Source: Robinsoniella peoriensis
Lineage (GTDB): Bacteria; Bacillota; Clostridia; Lachnospirales; Lachnospiraceae
Reading direction: 5' to 3'
Assembly: GCF_000797495.1 (NCBI RefSeq)
Contig: NZ_JTGN01000026.1
Span: 1 to 35,034, forward strand
DNA: 35,034 nt
Under the pieces are notes generated by a model. That model saw nothing but the letters and a program-made list of their open reading frames with translations, ran no database searches and was not told the DNA's origin. The first letter of the stretch is position 1. Every line of letters starts with the position of its first letter. The translations under genes were made by a program, and so were the position numbers. Of this stretch, positions 7,875 through 15,373 are shown in pieces.

Positions 7875-9549
7875 ACAGTACTATTAGCATAGATACTGCC
7901 TCCATGATTAGCCAAAGTGTCGTGTTATTTTCATCACCTGTTTTTGGTGCGGTTGTTTTTTTTGCGGCAGATCCGGATGATGTAGTGTCAGTCATCTGAC
8001 TCTTGCTGGTCATCTGTGTTGTTTCCGCTTCTGACTCGGTTTCATCTTCCTCCACATCGCCTTCATCATTTTCTTTTACTTTATAAGTACTTTGCTTGAC
8101 ATCTGTAGTCAAATCTGCAGAACCATTCTTCATTTCATTGACCTTGAGCTTCAGTTCGTAAACATCTCCCACTTTCGCTGATGACATCAGATCAAAGTAA
8201 AGATAAAGCATATCCCCTTTCAACTTAACTCCCTGTGTTGAAGAAAAGATCATCTCTATCGTTCCCTCTGATGAACCACTATTATTTACATCATTGATCC
8301 GACTCGTCATATTATTATCTTCAAAAGCCTCTAAATCTTCTGCGTCGGCACTATCAAGAGTCATTATATTTGCATCATAGGTGATTGTTATTTTTCCATT
8401 GGTTATTTCTTTAGTTGATGCAATTGCACATGATGCTGTAAGCATATCTTCACCTGCGGACATGTCATCGATAGTGAGCGTTAGCGTAATGTCTTTATTT
8501 CTACTATTAGTATTAGTACTAGTATTTGTGTTAGTATCATTCGAATCATCTTCATCATCATTGGAGTCATCGTTATTTGAGGACCTGGCCCTATTAAGTG
8601 ACAGCCCCCTATCATTTAACACGGGTCCCTGATCTTCAATTCCAGAAACTTTCTCCGAACTGCTTTCTTCTCCTGCTTCCTTACTCAGAACCATGGTTTT
8701 TGGTAGTTCGGTTTCCAAATCTTCACCCAGTCTTTCTCTAATCTTATCGATACGCTGATAGTAATCATTACGGGTCTCTTCTATATTCAGAAACTTTATC
8801 ATTTCTTCCAATTCCGCTTTTTTTACCGTCACCTCTAACACTTTTACTATTACATTTGAATACTCCACCAGACACAAATCGTCTTCCAGGACACAGCCAT
8901 TAAAGATCACTACTACTTCCGAGAATGTTTTTGACACCTTTTTTATGTACTCTTTCTGCTTTTTCGTTAAGGAAACCTTCTGTACCGGAATACTTGTCTC
9001 GGTACCTTCTATTCCCGGACTTTCTATTTCCGGACTTTCTGTTTCCGGACTTTCTGTTTCCGGGCTTTCTGTTTCCAGACTTTCTGTTTCCGGGCTTTCT
9101 GTTTCCGGGCTTTCTGTTTCGGGGCTTTTTTCTAACAACTCAGCAGTCTCAGAAATATTGGATTCGGATACCTCCTGGTACACCTCACCTAACTCAGACA
9201 TCTCTGTTTCAGCAGTTTCCACCAGCGCCTCTGTATCTGTTGCCTGTCCAGACAGTTCTGTTTGGGGAACTTTTTCCACTGCTGCTACCTGTGGCTGCAA
9301 TATGACGACAGCAGTTTTTTGTATCTCTCTTTTTCCCTCTTGAATCATATTCCATTCTTCTTCACTGACACTCGCCAACAGATCTTCTTCTTCCTCCTGC
9401 CACCTTACATAAAGAAATTGTTCCAGACTATTCTCTTTCTCTGATTTAGCTACAGTGATTTCTTGATCTGATGCATAAACTGTCAATGAAAACAATGACA
9501 CCAGAATGAGCGACGCTATCCCTTTTACTACTAATTTGTTATTTTTCAT
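7840..9549 (-). CDS. Sortase-anchored surface protein with a cohesin-like domain
   Basis: This 569-residue protein has a signal peptide (1-26, ending VYA), an acidic Glu/Thr-rich region containing eight SPETE-like repeats (142-181), a Lys/Glu-rich segment with no recognised fold (about 190-290), a low-complexity Asp/Asn/Thr stretch (about 325-350) and a cohesin-like beta-sandwich (about 350-490). The last shows the ITYDANIMTLDSAD strand, GTIEMIFSS, and YLYFDLMSSAKVGD. The C-terminus is APKTGDE, a hydrophobic segment and KKKSVSK, a sortase sorting signal of the xPKTGD type. Cohesins bind dockerins in cellulosomes or act as structural Ig-like modules. No dockerin is visible on the neighbouring enzymes. 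AAAGGA lies upstream of the ATG. The gene follows the GH3 gene by 117 bp and overlaps the NlpC/P60 gene, so the pair is likely co-expressed. The cohesin call is from strand pattern only. Confidence 0.82.
   Translation of the reverse strand: MKNNKLVVKGIASLILVSLFSLTVYASDQEITVAKSEKENSLEQFLYVRWQEEEEDLLASVSEEEWNMIQEGKREIQKTAVVILQPQVAAVEKVPQTELSGQATDTEALVETAETEMSELGEVYQEVSESNISETAELLEKSPETESPETESPETESLETESPETESPETESPEIESPGIEGTETSIPVQKVSLTKKQKEYIKKVSKTFSEVVVIFNGCVLEDDLCLVEYSNVIVKVLEVTVKKAELEEMIKFLNIEETRNDYYQRIDKIRERLGEDLETELPKTMVLSKEAGEESSSEKVSGIEDQGPVLNDRGLSLNRARSSNNDDSNDDEDDSNDTNTNTSTNTNSRNKDITLTLTIDDMSAGEDMLTASCAIASTKEITNGKITITYDANIMTLDSADAEDLEAFEDNNMTSRINDVNNSGSSEGTIEMIFSSTQGVKLKGDMLYLYFDLMSSAKVGDVYELKLKVNEMKNGSADLTTDVKQSTYKVKENDEGDVEEDETESEAETTQMTSKSQMTDTTSSGSAAKKTTAPKTGDENNTTLWLIMEAVSMLIVLYAYGKKKSVSK
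9007..9126 (-). repeat. Eight 15-bp coding repeats (SPETE-type) in the surface protein
   Basis: Eight in-frame 15-bp units encode SPETE, SPETE, SPETE, SLETE, SPETE, SPETE, SPEIE and SPGIE. Such repeats form extended wall-spanning stalks and expand or contract by slippage. They follow the signal and acidic N-terminal region and precede the folded part. Confidence 0.9.
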
Positions 9550-9666
9550 ATTTCCATGTCCTTTTGTTAAAATATTCTTGCCCTTTTGAGTGACTTCTTT
9601 GGATCAACCTGATAATCGCCGGCACTTCTGCTTTTCCGATGGTAGAAATGGCAAATTACCTTGATA

Positions 9667-12600
9667 TTATTTAACTGTTAATTTGATTTCAACCGATTTG
9701 CTGCCACATTTTACTGTGATCTTTGCAGTTCCTTTCTTCTTCGCTGTAATCTTGCCAGCTTTATCGACCGTTGCAACCTTAGTCCTGCCTGATTTATAAG
9801 TCACTCGATCCGTTGTTTTCACCGGCGAAACCCTGGTCTTAATTTGAGTTGTCTTACCACGCTTTAATGCTATTTTCTTTTTACTGGTCACACTAAGCGA
9901 TTTAACCTTCTCAGCCTTTTTTTGTACCTTAATGGTAATTGTTTTGGACTTATTTTTGTCTTTTGAAGTTATTACAATTTTTGTGGTACCGGATTTTAAA
10001 CCTGTAATCACACCACTTTTTGATACCTTTGCAATTTTCTTATTCTTCGAGGTATAAGTAACTCCCTGGGCTGCTTTGGCAGGAGAGACCACACCCTTGA
10101 TTGTAACTTTCTTACCCTTTGTAATGTAAATGGTTGTGGTTTTCTGGTTCGTTGCCAGGCCAATTGTTGTTACCGCCACCTTTGAAGCTTTCACAATTTT
10201 CTGAAGTTTAGACTCTGCATTTTTCAATGAAATAAGTGCTGCATTGATCTGCTCTTTTGTTGCATTTTGATCACCATAAATCTTTCTGGCATCTGCCAAT
10301 ACCTTTGTGTATTCGTTCCAGCTTTTTAAGTCATAATTCTCTTTCTTATAGTTACCGGATCTGTTGATTTGTGTCTGCAGATCCAGAAGCTCTTGCTGCG
10401 TTGGCTTCTCATCACCACTTGGCTGAACCGGCTTGCGCTGTAAACTGCTGATTGCTGCTAACAAGTCTTTTTCAGCCTGATTCACTGCTTCCTGGGCGGA
10501 ATTGGCATCAAGCAACACTTTTTTAGCCGCATTCAGTGCATCTGCAAATTTGCTATAGCTTTCAGTTGTATATATATCCTTATTGGGGATAACCTCCTTC
10601 TCTGCTTTTGCGATACTGTTCTTTAAACCGTCAACCACCGGCGGAACCGGCTTTTTCTCCAATCCGTCAATTGCTGTCTGTAGTGCCGCTTTGGAATCAT
10701 CTACCATCGTCTGAGATGCGGCGGCAAGTTCCATCACATCCTGTGCTTCTTTTAATTCTTCCTCAAGTTTCTGCCAGCTATCTGAAGTGTATTCTTCTTT
10801 CGTCAGATTGTCGACGGATGCGATTAACTCCTCAAGTTCTTTTTTATCGGCTCTTTCTTCCAATAACGCAAAATCAAACCAATTAACATTCAAACTTCCA
10901 GAAACAAATAAAACTTTAAACTCATGTTGACCGGCCGGTATCTCAACTGCTGCTCCCTCCGTCGTAAACCATTTCTGCCATCCGCCTGAATTATGACTTG
11001 TCTTTATTAAACCAATTTCCTGATCATCAATAAATAATTTCATCTCAGCTGACCCACTTACTGTAGCAAGCCTACTTTTGACCTCATACAAGCCAGTCTT
11101 TTCAACATCCACATAGTAGGATATAAACCGATCCTCATATGTTCCTGTTGTATTCAAACCACCATCTTCATCTTCACAAGACTCCGTACCAATACCTGAG
11201 CTTTTCTCCACCCATTCAACCGCTTTGACCCGGCTGATTTCTGATCCGGTAATGTTATGAACAACCGGTTCCGGAATCAAACGATTCATCGCATTGGATT
11301 TGAGAATTAAATTGAGTACTCGCTTTGCGCAAATTTCCATATCTTCTCTGGTTATAAAACCAGCTTTTAACGCACTGACCAGATGGTTGGGTTTTCCATC
11401 CGCCATTTTCAGATCGTTGCCGGCTAATGTCTCCCGGTACTGGGTACTGTCATTCCACCAGTCAGACATAACCAAACCATCAAATCCCCATTCATCTCGA
11501 AGAATAGTCGTCAGCAGAGCATAACTTTCGCTGGTTTCTACACCATTGATCGAATTATACGTGGACATCACACACCATGGATCTGCTTCCTTAATTGCAA
11601 TCTCAAATCCTTTTAGATATATTTCACGTATAGCCCGTTCCGATATTCGACTGTCACTGTTATTGCGCGCTGTTTCTTTGTTATTCGCAATAAAATGTTT
11701 CACAGTTATACCGACATTCTGAGACTGTACACCTTTTGTAATTGCCGCAGCTATTTTCCCGGTAACCACCGGGTCTTCGGAATAATATTCAAAATTTCGG
11801 CCGCATAATGGATTCCGGTGAATATTCATTCCGGGCGCCAGCCATATATCTGCACCATTTTCTGCCGCTTCGACACCGACTGCTTTCCCCAATCTTTCAA
11901 TTAATGCTACATCCCAGGTACATGCCAGGAGAGTTGAACAAGGCCATGCCGTACATGAAACATTTAAACGGATACCAGCAGGACCATCTACCGTCTCAGT
12001 AGCAGGAATTCCATATTTCAGAGAATTACCGATGCTGCCTGTACCACCCGGTAATACGGTACTTTGTCCCCCCAGTAAATTAGCAACCTCATAATCTGAT
12101 AACTGTGATACAAACTCATCCATCAACGTTACATCTTCTGCAACTTCTCTGAACATAATACGTCTGCCTGCTCTAACAGATGCTGTGGTACGTTTAGCCG
12201 CTGATGTATCACTCATTTCAGATGTGGCACGCTGTGTAGAATTTTCAGGCAGTTTTTCCAGGGTAAAGTAATTCAGATTCCCCATCTGGCTGTTTACAAT
12301 AAACTTCAGAACACATTTCCCCTCAGGTAAATTAATCGTACCTGTTTCCAGATCAATGAAATTAAACCACTGATTTCCCGATACCCCGGTATATGGCAGA
12401 TCCAATCGGAAGTTATTCTGTTTTGTCCACCCAACATAAGCATTTGCACCGTTTACTATATCGCCTAATCCATTAGCCGACCGCATGGTTATTTTATAGG
12501 TTCCCGCTTCGGCTACCTCCAGTCCATAATTAACCCAGTATCCGGCGGTATGTAAATTCTTAAGGCTTGTACCACCTTTATCATCACCCGCGTTAATAGA

Positions 12601-14532
12601 TTCTATATCAACTACAGAATGTTTCGTTGAAAAATCTTCCGCCTCGATTTTGGTTGTTTCCTGCGCCGTTACCTGATGGTAAGGTCCTGGTTCCTCCGGG
12701 ATTGGATTGTCACTTTTTACAAGTTTAAAATAATCAAAGATATCATCCCAGGCATTATGTAGTGTAAACTCAATCTTCAGTACAGATTTACCTTCTGGCA
12801 ATTCAATCGTAGCCGGACTTGTTTCCTGAATATTCCATTTTCCACCAGTTCCCGGAATGCTTACTGGTTTGATAGGTGCACTTAAATCCTCTACATAAAC
12901 AGCTAACCCATTTGCAAAAGTATTTTTAGTATTAGACACACCCAGAGTAAGATCATAGGAACCAGCCTCTTCCACATCTAGGACATACGTCAGCCAACGG
13001 TTGGTTCCGGTATCCGAAGTATATATCTTCATGCCGCAAATAGATGAGTCTTCATTAAAATCCATAATGGCATGAACATGTTTTTTAGTAAAGTCTTCAG
13101 CCTGAATTTCAGTATAACGCCCATCGGCATATACCGGAATTCCCCATCCCTCATACATGTCGAGATTTTCATAGCTGCCATCAGCCAATAACCGTTTGTC
13201 CAGCTGTTTTGGTTTCAGCTCTTCCGTCAACTGCTCAACTATCTGATAATCCATATGGAGTGTATGTACAGCGCCGTTTTCTTTCGCATTCCTAACCGAA
13301 TTTCCAACAAATATCTCATAATCTCCTTCTTCCAGGATGTATGCCGACTTCTGCTGTTTCCCGGTATCATCATAGCTAGCCATATCATCAATATTAAATG
13401 TTATCGTTAAAGTCTCTGTCTCACCTTTTTCAAGCAGCCCTGTTTTAACAAATCCAGCCAGTTCCATTGCCGGCTTGCCAAGCACCCCCTGAGGTGCACG
13501 GTAATACAGCTGAACTACTTCTTTTCCCGCTGTATCTCCTGTATTCGTTACGTCAACCGTTACATCAATAGTTCCGTCCGAATCATCTACTTCTTTAACA
13601 TTAATGTCAAAGGTTGTATAAGATAGGCCATAACCAAACTCATAGTTTACTTTTTCATAATCCGGATCAAAAGTTTCAAACCAGCGGTATCCGACAAAAA
13701 TATCTTCTGTATAGCGAACATACTGCTGATCTTCCAAAAATGTTTCTGATGTGGGATAATCCATAAAGTCCTTAGCAAATGTATCCGTCAATTTACCTGA
13801 AGGGTTAACATCTCCTACCAGAATGTCCGCTACTGCCAGCCCGCCTTCCATTCCCGGCTGCCAGGCTAATAAAACCGAATCCAGTTTATCATAATCGTCT
13901 ACCCACGAGGTGTCCACGATACCTCCTACGTTAAGGACTACGATAAACTTATCAAAACCTGCATCATTAACCTGCTGAAGCATTTTTATCTCATCATTAC
14001 TTAAATAATAATCGCCCTTGGAAGCAGACCGGTCACTGCCTTCATTGGAATATCTTCCAATTGCCACCACTGCTGTCCCGGAATTTTTTGCCACTTCCTT
14101 AACCTTATCGTTGGTTAACGGCATTTCATTTTTATTTCCGTTATTACGCCACTGTGTATATTCATCCGCCAGTGGTTTGTATATTTTAACTTTCTTGTCG
14201 TTTTCTTTCATTTGCATTCCCTGCAGCAAATTACGAACATAGCTTACTGTTACATCACCAGATCCACCGCCTCCTTTGACGAAATCTATCTGGGTTTTAC
14301 CAAATAAAGCTACTGTCTCATCTGATGCAATAGGCAAAGCATCATTTTTATTTTCCAGTAAAACCATCCCTTCAGTTGCAACTTCCCGGGATAACTCAAT
14401 ATTGCCTGGAGCTGATTCAGCTTTTACCTGTAAACTGTCAAAGCTAACATTTCCAGTAATCAGCATCACTGCCAGCACACTGGATATTATTCTTTGTATC
14501 AACTTAATCTTTCTCGTTTTTGATTTATTCAT
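9667..14532 (-). CDS. Secreted domain-permuted GH3 glycosidase with three CBM6-like, three FIVAR and two Big_2 modules
   Basis: The start is placed at the ATG at 14532, which has GGAGGG just upstream. An in-frame ATG at 14598 has no ribosome binding site. The 1621-residue product has a signal peptide, then the GH3 alpha/beta sandwich (acid/base Glu164 in SNEGSDR), an FnIII-like domain (to about 430), two CBM6-like modules (about 460-615 and 620-762, each with an AEDF motif), the GH3 TIM barrel (about 800-1084, nucleophile Asp1024 in GLVMSDW, KHFIANNKE), a third CBM6-like module (about 1095-1230), three FIVAR-type helical modules (about 1230-1444) and two Big_2 domains. Unlike its neighbours it lacks the LRR_5 cassette. 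Inverted GH3 enzymes hydrolyse terminal beta-glycosides, but having two CBMs between the halves is unusual. It lies 181 bp after the GH76 gene, with a possible own promoter, and before the cohesin-like protein. Confidence 0.9.
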   Translation of the reverse strand: MNKSKTRKIKLIQRIISSVLAVMLITGNVSFDSLQVKAESAPGNIELSREVATEGMVLLENKNDALPIASDETVALFGKTQIDFVKGGGGSGDVTVSYVRNLLQGMQMKENDKKVKIYKPLADEYTQWRNNGNKNEMPLTNDKVKEVAKNSGTAVVAIGRYSNEGSDRSASKGDYYLSNDEIKMLQQVNDAGFDKFIVVLNVGGIVDTSWVDDYDKLDSVLLAWQPGMEGGLAVADILVGDVNPSGKLTDTFAKDFMDYPTSETFLEDQQYVRYTEDIFVGYRWFETFDPDYEKVNYEFGYGLSYTTFDINVKEVDDSDGTIDVTVDVTNTGDTAGKEVVQLYYRAPQGVLGKPAMELAGFVKTGLLEKGETETLTITFNIDDMASYDDTGKQQKSAYILEEGDYEIFVGNSVRNAKENGAVHTLHMDYQIVEQLTEELKPKQLDKRLLADGSYENLDMYEGWGIPVYADGRYTEIQAEDFTKKHVHAIMDFNEDSSICGMKIYTSDTGTNRWLTYVLDVEEAGSYDLTLGVSNTKNTFANGLAVYVEDLSAPIKPVSIPGTGGKWNIQETSPATIELPEGKSVLKIEFTLHNAWDDIFDYFKLVKSDNPIPEEPGPYHQVTAQETTKIEAEDFSTKHSVVDIESINAGDDKGGTSLKNLHTAGYWVNYGLEVAEAGTYKITMRSANGLGDIVNGANAYVGWTKQNNFRLDLPYTGVSGNQWFNFIDLETGTINLPEGKCVLKFIVNSQMGNLNYFTLEKLPENSTQRATSEMSDTSAAKRTTASVRAGRRIMFREVAEDVTLMDEFVSQLSDYEVANLLGGQSTVLPGGTGSIGNSLKYGIPATETVDGPAGIRLNVSCTAWPCSTLLACTWDVALIERLGKAVGVEAAENGADIWLAPGMNIHRNPLCGRNFEYYSEDPVVTGKIAAAITKGVQSQNVGITVKHFIANNKETARNNSDSRISERAIREIYLKGFEIAIKEADPWCVMSTYNSINGVETSESYALLTTILRDEWGFDGLVMSDWWNDSTQYRETLAGNDLKMADGKPNHLVSALKAGFITREDMEICAKRVLNLILKSNAMNRLIPEPVVHNITGSEISRVKAVEWVEKSSGIGTESCEDEDGGLNTTGTYEDRFISYYVDVEKTGLYEVKSRLATVSGSAEMKLFIDDQEIGLIKTSHNSGGWQKWFTTEGAAVEIPAGQHEFKVLFVSGSLNVNWFDFALLEERADKKELEELIASVDNLTKEEYTSDSWQKLEEELKEAQDVMELAAASQTMVDDSKAALQTAIDGLEKKPVPPVVDGLKNSIAKAEKEVIPNKDIYTTESYSKFADALNAAKKVLLDANSAQEAVNQAEKDLLAAISSLQRKPVQPSGDEKPTQQELLDLQTQINRSGNYKKENYDLKSWNEYTKVLADARKIYGDQNATKEQINAALISLKNAESKLQKIVKASKVAVTTIGLATNQKTTTIYITKGKKVTIKGVVSPAKAAQGVTYTSKNKKIAKVSKSGVITGLKSGTTKIVITSKDKNKSKTITIKVQKKAEKVKSLSVTSKKKIALKRGKTTQIKTRVSPVKTTDRVTYKSGRTKVATVDKAGKITAKKKGTAKITVKCGSKSVEIKLTVK

Positions 14533-14535
14533 ATT

Positions 14536-14541
14536 CCCTCC
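14536..14541 (-). promoter_or_regulatory. Ribosome binding site that fixes the GH3 start at 14532
   Basis: GGAGGG on the minus strand lies 3-4 nt before the ATG at 14532. The product then begins MNKSKTRKIKL and runs directly into a signal peptide, whereas the longer frame from 14598 adds 22 residues and has no Shine-Dalgarno. Confidence 0.75.
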
Positions 14542-14569
14542 ACTTTTGTTTTCATTATTTTTGTCACAA

Positions 14570-14598
14570 AATATAAAAATAGTTACTTTTATAAACAA
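14570..14598 (-). promoter_or_regulatory. Possible sigma-A promoter for the GH3 gene
   Basis: In the AT-rich 181-bp gap, TTGTTT (93-98 of the 145xx block) and TATATT (14570-14575) are separated by 17 bp on the minus strand, close to the -35/-10 arrangement. The -35 match is poor, and the base composition makes chance matches likely. Confidence 0.3.
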
Positions 14599-14713
14599 TT
14601 ATATCAACATTTTTCACAAATTAAATATATTTTTCTTTTCACTATCATCAAATTTCTTTTATACAGCTTAATTATATACATTTCTTTGTGAATTTTATAC
14701 AATTTTGATACCA
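14599..14713. other. AT-rich intergenic DNA between the GH76 and GH3 genes
   Basis: There is no gene here and no clear terminator. The end of the GH76 gene has a short AAGAG/CTCTT stem without a T run. Together with the promoter-like hexamers nearby, the gap could start a new transcription unit, but read-through from the upstream operon is equally possible. Confidence 0.4.
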
Positions 14714-15373
14714 TCATGATAAGAGCGTTGAACTCTTCTGGCCTTTTTTCATGAACTTGCTTTTGTATGATTTAAGTTTTGATCTTGGAACCATGATAAC
14801 CGCCTTGCCATAGATGCCTTTCAATGCGTTTTTTCCGACACTCTTTATCACTTTGGAATAAATGGTTATTTTTTTCAGTTCCTTATCATTATAAAATGCC
14901 CCAGTTCCAATCTTTTTTACATTCTTGCCGATCGTCACTGTTTTAAGCTTCTTATTGCCCTTAAATGCATACTTACCAATTTCAGTTACTTTATATTTGT
15001 AGTTACCAACCTTGACTGTATCCAAAACCTTAACTGTTTTCAATGTATTCTTCACTGGTTTGGTAAGGCTCACAGTTCCGCTCCTGATGGATGCGTTCAA
15101 TACTTTGAATTTGTAATTTCCGACTATATAAGTTCTTCCTTTTTTCGCAACAATTACAAAACTCTTCGTGACGCTTCCCTTATAGCTGCCCCGTCCGGTG
15201 ATGGTAAGCTGAGCAATACCGGGGTATTTATTATTCTTATAAAAAACAGAGTAATCCACATCTTGTTTCAGAACTTTACTTCCATCTTTTATCGTAACGG
15301 ATGGTTTTAAAACACATCCGGTATGGGTTTGTGCTTTCATGCTGCTAATGGACAATTTTGATATTTCTTTCTG
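14714..15373 (-). repeat. C-terminal Ig-like plus LRR_5 cassette, copy in the GH76 gene
   Basis: This 660-bp copy runs from QKEISKLSISSMKAQTH to the stop. It is the most diverged of the four full copies, with its own C-terminal residues and YIVGNYKFKV in place of YTVGNYKYKV. Confidence 0.85.

Noticed and set aside
9007..9126. Possible CRISPR-like array
   Set aside because: The units are contiguous 15-bp in-frame coding repeats with no spacers.
8925..9343. Two plus-strand frames with FLFPD/SVSGL repeats
   Set aside because: They are antisense shadows of the SPETE coding repeats in the surface protein.
14533..14598. Upstream start codon for the CBM6-bearing GH3 gene
   Set aside because: It has no Shine-Dalgarno, overlaps the promoter-like hexamers, and the extension precedes a GGAGGG site and a normal signal peptide.
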